Shown piece after piece: positions 33,629 to 41,241 of a DNA stretch of 42,835 bases. The first letter of the stretch is position 1, and every line of letters begins with the position of its first letter. Position numbers and translations under genes: made by a program. This stretch comes from Elusimicrobia bacterium RIFOXYA12_FULL_51_18. Its GTDB lineage: Bacteria > Elusimicrobiota > Elusimicrobia > Elusimicrobiales > UBA9959. Below the pieces are notes generated by a model that made no database searches, was not told the origin of the DNA, and was given only the letters and a program-made list of their open reading frames with translations. The stretch is from the NCBI GenBank assembly GCA_001800245.1, contig MGVA01000064.1, forward strand, positions 1 to 42,835, given 5' to 3'.

Positions 33629-35422
33629 TTATATCGGATACATCTCCATGGCTTTGTACCATTTGTTAAGGTCTGCTATGCGCTTGGCCGCGGTCTTGGA
33701 CAAGTCTAACGGCCTGCCGCGGCCATCCAACACCACTCCGACCACGCCGCCTTCTATATTCGCTTCCAGCTTGTTGCCTGGGCCTGCGCCCATGTCAAAG
33801 CCCTTGGCCGGCTTCACTATCGCGCGACCCTTGGGCGATTCGAACGGTATATGCAGGATCTCTCCGAAGCGCAATTCGCCGGAATGGCGTTTACCGTTCT
33901 CTTCCACAAGTTCCCAGTCCATGATAACCTGGCCGTCCTTGGCCATTCCTTTCGGCGCCAGGCAGGTACCCAGGCGCACCAGGCAATCGTTATAGAACAC
34001 ATCCAGGGCGGCTTTCTCGCTTACCTGCGCCAGCACGCCCAAATGCGGCATCATGAAGATGGAATCGACGGCTATCATGGTTACGCCTTCCGGCTGATAC
34101 GCGTCTATCATCATCAGCATGGACTGCGTCCTGCGCGGGGAATGCGCCAGAATACCGCCCGAACCGATGATATAGTTAAGGTCCATAAGATTTATGAGGC
34201 TCTGGCCGCTGGAGGTCTGTTCAAAAGCGTCGGAAATCGAACGCTCCTGCTGCACGCCCTTAAGACCCACGGCTAGCGCCTTGTGCTGATCAAAGGCCAG
34301 TCGCAGGGCTTCGCGCGCCACCGCGTGCTCCACCTGCAGGTCCTCAACGGTCTGCGGAATGGTAGTGGGGCGGATCATTTTATTCTTCAGGCGGTTCCTG
34401 AGATCCTGTTCGTCCAGGCCGAAGGGCAGCCACCTGAGAATGTTGGGGAGGCCGGCCTCGGCCATGACGTTTGAAATGGAGTAGCTCATACCCAGGTTCG
34501 CGCTCACGGTGCGGTTGAATACTCCGGAAAAAACGGAGAACACGTCGGTGGTGGCTCCGCCGATGTCCACGGCCAGCACGTTGAAATTATTGGCTTTGGC
34601 GAATTTTTCGGTCATGACGCCCACGGCCGCAGGGGTGGGCATGATGGGCGCGCCTACCATCTTCATAAGTTTCGGATATCCGGGCGCCTGCTGCATAACA
34701 TGTTCCAGGAAAATATCGTGGATCTTATGGCGGGCGGGCATGAGATTTTCTTTTTCAAGCGTGGGGCGCAGATTTTCGGTAATGATCAGGGCCGTCCGCT
34801 CGTCCAGGATATCCTTTATCTCCTGATGGGCCTTGTTGTTGCCGGCGTAGATGACAGGAAGCTTATAGGAGGCTCCGAGACGGGGCTTCGGATCGGCCGC
34901 TTTCAGGAATTGCGCCAGCTCCACCACGTGTGTCACGGTACCACCGTCGGTGCCGCCGGAAAGCAGCATCATATCCGGCCGCAGCTGACGGATGCGTTCT
35001 ATCTTTTCATGATCCGCGCGGCCGTCATTGGAAGCCAGCACATCCATGACGATCGCTCCCGCTCCGAGGGCGCAGCGCTGAGCCGATTCGCCGGTCATCG
35101 CTTTCACGGCGCCGGCCACCATCATTTGCAGTCCGCCTCCGGCCGACGAGGTGGAGACGTATATATCCGCCCCGGTATTGCCGTTATTCGGGGTTATGAT
35201 GTGCTCTCCGTTCAGGATCTTGCGACCGGAAAGTTCCTCCACTTCGGTGATGGCGTTCAGCACGCCTTTGGTGACGTCTTCAAAAGGAGCTTCCACGGTG
35301 GTGGGGGCTTCGCCGCGGTAGGTTTGGCGGTAAGTGTCGCCTTTCTTTTCTATTAAAATAGCTTTGGTGGTGGTACTACCGCAGTCCGTCGCGATTATTA
35401 TTTCAAGGTCTTTGTTAGACAT
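33629..35422 (-). CDS. GlmL/MutL-like ASKHA-fold ATPase (orphan)
   Basis: 597 residues. The phosphate-1 motif DCGSTTTKA (near 14-22) and phosphate-2 motif VDIGGATTD mark an actin/Hsp70/sugar-kinase fold; GSGGILAHSPR resembles the adenosine loop. This matches the protein annotated as glutamate mutase L, thought to be a reactivating or accessory ATPase in B12-dependent glutamate fermentation. However, no glutamate mutase E or S subunit lies in the window. Its neighbours are instead a small unknown protein and a lipoyl/KOW protein. The gene has an aggag site. The role is therefore open, probably ATP-driven remodelling of a partner. Confidence 0.82.
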   Translation of the reverse strand: MSNKDLEIIIATDCGSTTTKAILIEKKGDTYRQTYRGEAPTTVEAPFEDVTKGVLNAITEVEELSGRKILNGEHIITPNNGNTGADIYVSTSSAGGGLQMMVAGAVKAMTGESAQRCALGAGAIVMDVLASNDGRADHEKIERIRQLRPDMMLLSGGTDGGTVTHVVELAQFLKAADPKPRLGASYKLPVIYAGNNKAHQEIKDILDERTALIITENLRPTLEKENLMPARHKIHDIFLEHVMQQAPGYPKLMKMVGAPIMPTPAAVGVMTEKFAKANNFNVLAVDIGGATTDVFSVFSGVFNRTVSANLGMSYSISNVMAEAGLPNILRWLPFGLDEQDLRNRLKNKMIRPTTIPQTVEDLQVEHAVAREALRLAFDQHKALAVGLKGVQQERSISDAFEQTSSGQSLINLMDLNYIIGSGGILAHSPRRTQSMLMMIDAYQPEGVTMIAVDSIFMMPHLGVLAQVSEKAALDVFYNDCLVRLGTCLAPKGMAKDGQVIMDWELVEENGKRHSGELRFGEILHIPFESPKGRAIVKPAKGFDMGAGPGNKLEANIEGGVVGVVLDGRGRPLDLSKTAAKRIADLNKWYKAMEMYPI

Positions 35423-35450
35423 GATGGCTCCTGTTTTTTTAGCAGTGAAA

Positions 35451-35774
35451 TTATTTTACCACTTTCGTATCGGACTTCGAATCGCCTGAGTTAAGCTCAT
35501 CTATAAAAAAGTCCACCGCATTGGGGTTTTCAAGCAGTTTCACGAACTTATCCATCTCTTCTTTACTGAAAACCGCGCTTATCATTGGCGTCACGAAAAC
35601 CAGAGCCTGAGAACCCAGATTATGGAGGGGGCGCGTGCTTTCAAGCGCCAACGCAGCAACATTCCCCATTGAACGCTTGTTTATCTTCAAGGCCAGCGCG
35701 TTAAGGAGTTTTTTCTCCTCTTCGGTTATCGCGCTGTGGCCCGGCAGTTTGAAAGCGTTTTTCCAGATTCCCAT
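35451..35774 (-). CDS. Small protein upstream of GlmL-like ATPase, unknown
   Basis: 107 residues. The charged N-terminus (EEEKKLLNALALKINKRS) is followed by a mildly hydrophobic segment (PLHNLGSQALVFVTPMISAV, about residues 49-68) and an acidic C-terminus (FSKEEMDKFVKLLENPNAVD). No known motif is present. It is 28 bases upstream of the GlmL-like start on the same strand, so probably co-transcribed. It may bind the membrane peripherally. The start lacks a strong Shine-Dalgarno, and 44 bases separate it from the DUF192 gene. Confidence 0.6.
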   Translation of the reverse strand: MGIWKNAFKLPGHSAITEEEKKLLNALALKINKRSMGNVAALALESTRPLHNLGSQALVFVTPMISAVFSKEEMDKFVKLLENPNAVDFFIDELNSGDSKSDTKVVK

Positions 35775-35818
35775 TTTATTTACCGAGCCCCGAACCCGGC
35801 CTTAATTCTACATAAATA

Positions 35819-36403
35819 TTATTTCTTTGTCTTTCCCAAATGACGGCCGTCCAAGAGCGGGGATACCGCCGCGCCGGTATCCGCCTGCGGCTCAATTCCC
35901 CCGGAAGGAACCTTTATGGCGGCATCCGAACAAGTATCGGACGGAAAACTTATTTTCAGGCGCACGCCCGGTTTAAGCCCGTGTTTGCGGGCCGAGCCTC
36001 CGGCCAGTTCCAGCACACAGAGCGCCGGAGCCGAAACCACGGCGACTTCCGAATCTCCCTGTCCGGGAGTTGAAGGAGTTACGCGGTGAAACACCTTCCC
36101 GATTTTAAGATCTTTGTCCAGGAAAACGATATCCAGTTCCACAAAAGTATTCTTCATCCAGAAACTTTTTTCGCCGGCTTCCTTAAAAACGAACAGCATC
36201 CCCCGATCCTGTTTCAGCTCTTTACGGAACATCAGGCCTTTTGCCTGCTCTTCCCGCGTCAACGCCAGTTGCGCCCTGACCGGGAACCCGTCGGGCAGCG
36301 CCAGAAACGCTTCCTGCGCGCATTTAGGTATCTCAAAGGCGCCCGCAGCGGCAGATTCCGCGGAAAGCAGCAGCAATGAGAACAAAATACTATTTTTTTT
36401 CAT
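35819..36403 (-). CDS. Exported DUF192-family protein
   Basis: 194 residues. A signal peptide (about 1-21) is followed by the DUF192 core: ALTREEQAKGLMFRKELK, GMLFVFKEAGEKSFWMKNTF, and VELDIVFLDKDLKIGKVFHR. DUF192 is a small beta-barrel domain of uncertain function, usually exported. A C-terminal tail of about 40 residues is Pro/Gly-rich and low complexity. The start overlaps the end of the upstream gene by 14 bases, so they form one transcription unit. Confidence 0.85.
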   Translation of the reverse strand: MKKNSILFSLLLLSAESAAAGAFEIPKCAQEAFLALPDGFPVRAQLALTREEQAKGLMFRKELKQDRGMLFVFKEAGEKSFWMKNTFVELDIVFLDKDLKIGKVFHRVTPSTPGQGDSEVAVVSAPALCVLELAGGSARKHGLKPGVRLKISFPSDTCSDAAIKVPSGGIEPQADTGAAVSPLLDGRHLGKTKK

Positions 36404-36926
36404 TTTCCACAGGTAAAGCGGGTTCGGAGGGGGGTTCCATTTTGACCGCCGCGGAGGAAGTTCCAGCCACGAACGCGGCCGTGGAAATATCCATAAAAGC
36501 CGCTCTTATCTCTATTTTTTTCTGCAACTCTTCCGCCTCCTTGAAGATCTTCATGAGATCCGACTTGTTCTTTTCGGCTATGGCCTGGAGAGTTACTCCC
36601 TTGTCGCGTTCTTTGGCCAGCGTCTTGAACACGGTTTTAGAATCGAGAGCTATGGCGAATAAGATCAGTAATTCCTGGCGGTATATGCCCTGCCGCATGA
36701 AAGAAGCCGCGGCCTTGGCCGGAGCGGTGGATTCGAACACGGCGTAAAGCGCGGCCGTTGAATTTTCAAGAACAAAAGCCTTGGCGAAGGCATCTTCGTC
36801 CTGCTGGTTTAATTTAATTTCTTCGGACCTGTTAAAAACGTCCGGCCCCGTTTCGGCGCCCATATACAACTGCTGGGCGCCGGCCGGACCCGCGTTCAGC
36901 ATTAGAATAAAAATCAGTTTAAACAC
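36390..36926 (-). CDS. Secreted helical protein, unknown
   Basis: 178 residues starting at a GTG (36926), with an aagg site at the junction with the preceding stop. A short signal peptide (FKLIFILMLNAGPAGA) leads to a mostly helical, Ala/Lys/Glu-rich domain (about 40-140). The C-terminus is a disordered Pro/Glu tail. There are no cysteines or catalytic motifs. It may be a periplasmic coiled-coil protein. It lies four bases after the AsnC-like gene and overlaps the DUF192 gene. Confidence 0.65.
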   Translation of the reverse strand: MFKLIFILMLNAGPAGAQQLYMGAETGPDVFNRSEEIKLNQQDEDAFAKAFVLENSTAALYAVFESTAPAKAAASFMRQGIYRQELLILFAIALDSKTVFKTLAKERDKGVTLQAIAEKNKSDLMKIFKEAEELQKKIEIRAAFMDISTAAFVAGTSSAAVKMEPPSEPALPVENEKK

Positions 36927-36930
36927 GGCC

Positions 36931-37164
36931 TTATATGGAGGTGGTGACCAGGGTCTCGGTGGTCAAAACCCCCGGTATGGACCGGATCCCCTGCACAACG
37001 AGGTTCGACAGGGTCGGCAGATCATCGGTTTCCATATCAAGAACCAGGTCCCAACGACCGAATACGGCCGACATATGCGTAACGCTATCAAGGGCCTTTA
37101 ATTTGAGCAAGGCCTGTTTTTCCTTGCCAGGCATGAGTTTCACCAGTACCAGTCCGGTTACCAT
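36931..37164 (-). CDS. Stand-alone Lrp/AsnC ligand-binding (RAM) domain
   Basis: 77 residues: the alpha/beta RAM fold alone, with strands GLVLVKLMPG, VTHMSAVFGRWDLVLDME and GVLTTETLVTT in the family order. There is no helix-turn-helix. Such proteins form oligomers that bind amino acids at their interfaces and may act as small-molecule sensors or assistants to other regulators. A strong aaggagat site precedes the ATG. It begins the minus-strand unit that runs through the secreted protein and DUF192. Confidence 0.88.
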   Translation of the reverse strand: MVTGLVLVKLMPGKEKQALLKLKALDSVTHMSAVFGRWDLVLDMETDDLPTLSNLVVQGIRSIPGVLTTETLVTTSI

Positions 37165-37406
37165 ATCAGTATCTCCTTCTTCTTCCGGGTCGCGAACCCC
37201 GCGCTTAACATATGCGCGGAGCGGATTATCCCGCCGGGCCTTTAGCGGACCCCTTCCATGTTTGCTTCCTTCGACAACCCATTTGCATGTGGCACAGGTT
37301 GGCCAGGAAATCAGAAGTATTATACTATAGAAAAAGCCGCTTTCAGAGCGGTAAAAAGATTTTGCGAGAGCATACGATACGCGGAAATTATTATAATTAT
37401 ACGGAC
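37165..37406. promoter_or_regulatory. Divergent promoter region between AsnC-like gene and dtd
   Basis: It contains a 6-bp hairpin ccgcgc/gcgcgg (37199-37204, 37214-37219), a TATACT box (37321-37326) and a TATAAT box (37392-37397). The last is nine bases before the dtd ATG and would give a leader of about two bases; no Shine-Dalgarno precedes that ATG. Confidence 0.45.
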
Positions 37407-37859
37407 ATGAGAGCGCTGATCCAAAGAGTCAAGAGAGCCGCCTTAACGATAGACGGTAAAAACCGGGGGGAAATAGGCCCGGGATATGTGGTGCTATTGG
37501 GCGTGGGAGAAGGCGACGTTGAAAAAGACGCCGAATTCCTTGCGGACAAGACGGCTAATCTGCGCATTTTTTCCAATTCCGAAGGTAAATTCGACAATTC
37601 GCTTCTGGACGTGGGGGGCGAAGCGCTGGTGGTTTCGCAATTTACGCTTTATGGCGACACCCGCAAAGGCAGGCGGCCGGATTTCACCGCCGCTGCCAAA
37701 CCCGCTGAGGCAAATAAACTTTACGAATACTTCGTAAAATGCCTCAAAAACAAAGGTTTAGAAGTAAAGACCGGCGTTTTCGCCGCCGCCATGGTAGTGG
37801 AAATAATCAACGACGGCCCGGTAACTATCTGGCTTGACAGCAAAAATGCCGACAGTTGA
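37407..37859 (+). CDS. dtd: D-aminoacyl-tRNA deacylase
   Basis: 150 residues. It removes D-amino acids wrongly loaded on tRNA. It starts with the family N-terminus [17 protein letters not shown] and includes LLGVGEGD, the [17 protein letters not shown] catalytic stretch (SQxT motif) and the C-terminal [10 protein letters not shown] (NxGPVT motif), both essential for chirality control. The upstream frame is open further, but this ATG gives the exact family start. It is a single gene between divergent and convergent neighbours. Confidence 0.95.
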   Translation: MRALIQRVKRAALTIDGKNRGEIGPGYVVLLGVGEGDVEKDAEFLADKTANLRIFSNSEGKFDNSLLDVGGEALVVSQFTLYGDTRKGRRPDFTAAAKPAEANKLYEYFVKCLKNKGLEVKTGVFAAAMVVEIINDGPVTIWLDSKNADS

Positions 37860-37930
37860 ACCGCCAAAGCGCAACACACCATCCTATCGAAAAGGGGGGT
37901 TCAGCGGACTGCCGATTCCACCGCTCCGGA

Positions 37931-39406
37931 TTATTCCCGGCCGGACTCGTGGACCTGTATATAGCGCCGGAAGAGAACCAGCCCCACCGGGGAAATAAGC
38001 GCCATACCGCCCACTATCAGCCAGATCATCTGCGAATTGCGGGGCCCCTCCGCCGGGCAGTAACGCACCAGCAGAAAGCCTGAAATAGCGCCAACAAAAA
38101 ACTTGGCCACGAAGTACGGCAGCATCGAAAGGGCCAGGTAAGAACCCTCCTGCCCCTTGGGAGCTATGGCGGCGGGATACTCGTACAGGCGCGGCGAATA
38201 AAAAGCCTCGCCTATGGAATATATCACCACGCACAGCACGATGGCCACGTACAGCGGGTGCACCGGACCCGCGAGTCCGAGCCAGCTGTGGCCGATAAGG
38301 TTTCCCAGCCAGCCGTCCGCCAGCCCCTGGAACAGCGCCGGCGGCACCGCCATAAAGAACACCGACAAAGCGGTTATCGTAGTTCCGATGACAACGGCTT
38401 TATAGGCCGTAAACTTCTGGGTCAGCGCGCCCACTACCGGCGCCAGGACTATCACTATCGCCGCGTTAAGCATTCCGAAGATGTGGCCTATCGGGGCGCC
38501 TTCGCCCAGTTCGCGTATGGCGAACTTGGGGAAGGTATAGTACATGTGGTACAGAATAAGTTTCACGAACACCACAAAGCCGAAAAAGGCGAGGAAACGA
38601 TAGAAAGTGGGCTGTGTCCATAGGTTCGAGAAGATGCGCCCCCAATCCTTCAACGCGTCGCGGCAGGAAAGGGAAAAAGAATTCAGGAACGACGCCTCGG
38701 GATACTTAGGCGCCTCCGGGCTTATCTTTACTCCCTCATCCGTGGCCTCGGCCCCCGCGCGCAGTCCGAAATAGGTTATCAGCAGATTGGGGATGGTGAA
38801 CATCAGGCCCAGCAAAATTATCGTCTGATAGGTGCTTATCTGTATGCCGGTAAAGGGTACGGCGTAATGGCCGTATTCTCCTAGGCCGGCGCGCACCCTG
38901 TCGAAGGTCCAGGCGGCCACCAGGAACCCCACGTTCATCATGGAATAATAGATGGAGAAAGCGATGGAGCGCTGGCGCGTGGTAGAGAAGCGTCTTACCG
39001 CGGCCACCATCACCGGCGTCTGCAGGGCTTCGCCGAGGGCCAGCGGGAGCAGGCCTAAAGGCAACGCTATCCACGGGGCGGAGAAGAATGACATTATAAA
39101 GCGGGCTATCACACAGAGGCCGAAGCCGGCTAGCAGGGATTTGCGTATGCCTATAGCGTCCACCAGCGAGCCCACCATCACGGTGAATATGGTAAGCACG
39201 GAAGACCAGCTGGCGATCACCAGGCCTGCGCTCTGGTCGCTTAATTTAAGGTCCGAGGACAGCCACAGTCCCAGCGTGGAAGTGCCGACAAGCCCGTAGG
39301 CGGTAATGGTAAGTATTTTGGTGCCGAAGATAAGCCACAGTTCGCGCATCGCGCCCTTCAGCACCATGAACTTGCCGATGAAAGACTCTTCCTTTGTTTC
39401 AGTCAT
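37931..39406 (-). CDS. MFS-type transporter (possibly POT/peptide-like)
   Basis: 491 residues from the ATG at 39406, chosen for its gga-ga site; a GTG 15 bases upstream is the alternative. About 12 membrane helices. The loop after TM2 has LVDAIGIRKSLLAGFG, an MFS A-type motif. Features such as YYSMMNVGFLVAAWTFD in the fifth helix region recall the proton-dependent oligopeptide family, though the ExxER motif is not seen. The substrate cannot be predicted. It converges with dtd without an obvious terminator in the 71-bp gap. Confidence 0.8.
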   Translation of the reverse strand: MTETKEESFIGKFMVLKGAMRELWLIFGTKILTITAYGLVGTSTLGLWLSSDLKLSDQSAGLVIASWSSVLTIFTVMVGSLVDAIGIRKSLLAGFGLCVIARFIMSFFSAPWIALPLGLLPLALGEALQTPVMVAAVRRFSTTRQRSIAFSIYYSMMNVGFLVAAWTFDRVRAGLGEYGHYAVPFTGIQISTYQTIILLGLMFTIPNLLITYFGLRAGAEATDEGVKISPEAPKYPEASFLNSFSLSCRDALKDWGRIFSNLWTQPTFYRFLAFFGFVVFVKLILYHMYYTFPKFAIRELGEGAPIGHIFGMLNAAIVIVLAPVVGALTQKFTAYKAVVIGTTITALSVFFMAVPPALFQGLADGWLGNLIGHSWLGLAGPVHPLYVAIVLCVVIYSIGEAFYSPRLYEYPAAIAPKGQEGSYLALSMLPYFVAKFFVGAISGFLLVRYCPAEGPRNSQMIWLIVGGMALISPVGLVLFRRYIQVHESGRE

Positions 39407-39953
39407 ATATCTCCATTGCACATGATATGCGGCCGATTGATTCTAAGACATTCCCGCTCGTCCTGTCAAACTCAGCGCCGGCTGCGCGGGGCCGGGATAG
39501 ACATTGCACATATAAAATCCGTTTAGCAAATTTATGCGGAGCATCCGGATAAGACATCTGAAAGAATTGGGGACAGCTTCCGGGGCGGTGTCCTATATGG
39601 TGCACAAGGGAAGAGGCTTAGCCGGTAAATAATTGAGAAACAAAGTTACGTTCCCTCATCCACACAGCCCGTTGAAAAGGCGTAAACTTCTTCATTAATT
39701 CCTGAACGTTCTTTTTTATAAAGTAATGCCGGGCTGGTTGATTTTAAGCTATGGCACCGCAGGATAGTAAAGCGGGGTCCTGCCGGGGCCAGTCTTTTTT
39801 GCGTTCCGTCGGAGACCTGCCGGGTCAAAAAAGCCTGGCCCCGTCACCCCGCGTAAAACTTACGCACTTGATGCTCCTTCAGCAATAGCCCCGGCACTTC
39901 CTAAAACTAAACTAATATATTTCCCCAAAAAGCGTCTGCCACCTTTTCTTCCC
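39407..39953. other. Long intergenic region with structured repeat, no gene
   Basis: About 550 bases lie between the MFS start and the end of the nucleoside phosphorylase. No frame here has family features or a good ribosome site. The first 300 bases show nothing recognisable. The second half holds dispersed repeat copy B (39720-39852). Confidence 0.6.
39720..39852 (+). repeat. Dispersed structured repeat, copy B
   Basis: It starts with taatgccgggctggttg (39724-39740), the same as the reverse strand of copy A except for small changes. The ccgc-N12-cggggtcctg arrangement (39758-39783) also matches the reverse strand of copy C in spacing. A 17-base inverted repeat with one mismatch follows (39785-39801 / 39826-39842), and an outer gcgggg/ccccgc stem (39772-39777 / 39847-39852) encloses it. 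Confidence 0.75.
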
Positions 39954-40730
39954 TTAGCCCTCAAGCAATACAGATAGCGCGGCTTTATAAAGCACTTCAA
40001 GCCCTTCTCCGGTTTTTTTTGAATGGAATTCAGGCCGCCATTCCAATTCCGCCAGAGAATCGCTTACGGTAAGCATTGCAGCAAGTTGAACATGCCTGTA
40101 TTCAGCTACGGCAAACAGAGCTGACGCTTCCATTTCAACTGTTGCTACACCTTCTTTTTGATATTGCTTGATTTCGGCAATAGTTTCTCTGTATGGCGCG
40201 TCTATGGTCCAGGTGACTCCGGCAAAATACTTCTGGTCTAATACTTCCAGGGCGTCCATTATTTCCCCGGTGAGTTTTTTTGAGGGATATGCGTATTTTG
40301 AAGGCTTGATGTAATGATAAGACGTGCCTTCGTCCCTTATCGCTTTTTCACAAACCATCAGATCCCCGACCTTTATCTTTTTCTGCAACGTGCCGGCTGT
40401 TCCGATGGATATAAACCGTTTTATGCCAAAAGCTATAAACTCTTCAAGGATTGTAACCGCCGCCGGAGCGCCTATGCCGAAATTCCCCGCAACAATCACT
40501 TTTCCGTCAGTTTCATCAAGGGAGTATAGCCCGCGGCAGAAACCACTGAGCTTGGTGGTCCGATGATTTTCGAGGATATGTTCAAGTAAACCGCTCTGAT
40601 AACAGATGATCAACCCACGCGGTACTATAAATTTTGGGTAGCGCTTTCTTTTCTTAAGGTAAAAAAGATATTCTTTCGGGGTAAACAGCGGAGTTCGCTC
40701 ATGTTTATCTTTTAAATTTGGAAACCCCAT
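39954..40730 (-). CDS. Nucleoside phosphorylase (uridine phosphorylase-like)
   Basis: 258 residues from the ATG at 40730, with a gggaga site; a TTG 33 bases upstream is an alternative. Family signatures of the PNP/UDP phosphorylase superfamily are GNFGIGAPAAVTILEE, FISIGTAGTL (phosphate/ribose loop), GVATVEMEASALFAVAEY and TVSDSLAELEW. It splits nucleosides with phosphate for base salvage. Length is normal. It stands alone, flanked by structured repeat copies on both sides. Confidence 0.88.
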   Translation of the reverse strand: MGFPNLKDKHERTPLFTPKEYLFYLKKRKRYPKFIVPRGLIICYQSGLLEHILENHRTTKLSGFCRGLYSLDETDGKVIVAGNFGIGAPAAVTILEEFIAFGIKRFISIGTAGTLQKKIKVGDLMVCEKAIRDEGTSYHYIKPSKYAYPSKKLTGEIMDALEVLDQKYFAGVTWTIDAPYRETIAEIKQYQKEGVATVEMEASALFAVAEYRHVQLAAMLTVSDSLAELEWRPEFHSKKTGEGLEVLYKAALSVLLEG

Positions 40731-41011
40731 GCTCTCTCTCCCATTTCTTAAGTTTAAGGTCAAACTCAGAAGGTGCTCCTTTACCCTGTTCAGATATTAT
40801 GCCCCAAATCAGGCGTACGGGGCAAATTTTATAAGAGTGGCGGCTACATTTGGGCGGGCAACTCATTCGACTTCATCATCAAAAGGGTGGAATAATGTTA
40901 CATTAGTTTAAAAAAATGCCGGGTAATTAGCCGAACGAGCATCAAGTACGTAAGTTTTAGCGGGAGGGGTGTGTGGGGTTTTGCCCGCTCGCCCCAGTAG
41001 CGGAGAGAAGG

Positions 41012-41143
41012 CTCCAATCCGGCAGGATTGGAGGAGGACCACGGGAGGGTCCTCCACGGGTCTGGGGCGGAGGGCAAACCCCAGACAGGACCCCGACTGG
41101 GCATCTCGCGACTCTGACCCCAAGGCGAACCAGCCGACGTTAC
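41012..41143 (-). repeat. Dispersed structured repeat, copy C
   Basis: Three perfect hairpins stand in a row: ctccaatcc/ggattggag (41012-41020, 41025-41033), ggaggacc/ggtcctcc (41033-41040, 41048-41055) and gtctgggg/ccccagac (41060-41067, 41079-41086). Then comes the shared core cgactgggcatctcgcg (41094-41110) and aaccagcc (41128-41135), spaced exactly as in copy A. Confidence 0.78.
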
Positions 41144-41177
41144 CACCGGGTCCGGTCCGAGTTCGGTCGAGTCCGGA

Positions 41178-41206
41178 TTGTTTTGGATTCGCGATTTCGC
41201 TATACT
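41178..41206 (+). promoter_or_regulatory. Sigma-70-like promoter of the FAD-linked oxidase gene
   Basis: -35 TTGTTT (41178-41183), a 17-base spacer, -10 TATACT (41201-41206). The expected start site near 41213 gives a leader of about 29 bases that contains an aagga ribosome site before the ATG at 41242. Confidence 0.65.
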
Positions 41207-41241
41207 TGTGTGTCAGCTCTTAATATCAAGGAACTACGATA

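Larger units (their letters stand above)
40731..41241. other. Divergent intergenic region with structured repeat and promoter
   Basis: About 510 bases lie between the divergent nucleoside phosphorylase and oxidase genes, with no credible gene. It contains dispersed repeat copy C with three consecutive hairpins (41012-41086) and a sigma-70-like promoter for the oxidase (41178-41206). The stretch 40731-41000 shows nothing else recognisable apart from a possible promoter for the phosphorylase. Confidence 0.6.

Noticed and set aside
33629..35422. Glutamate fermentation locus, based on the GlmL-like gene
   Set aside because: No mutase subunit or methylaspartate-pathway gene lies nearby.
39407..39640. 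Possible tRNA or small gene upstream of the MFS gene
   Set aside because: I found no cloverleaf, no conserved T-arm and no credible coding frame.
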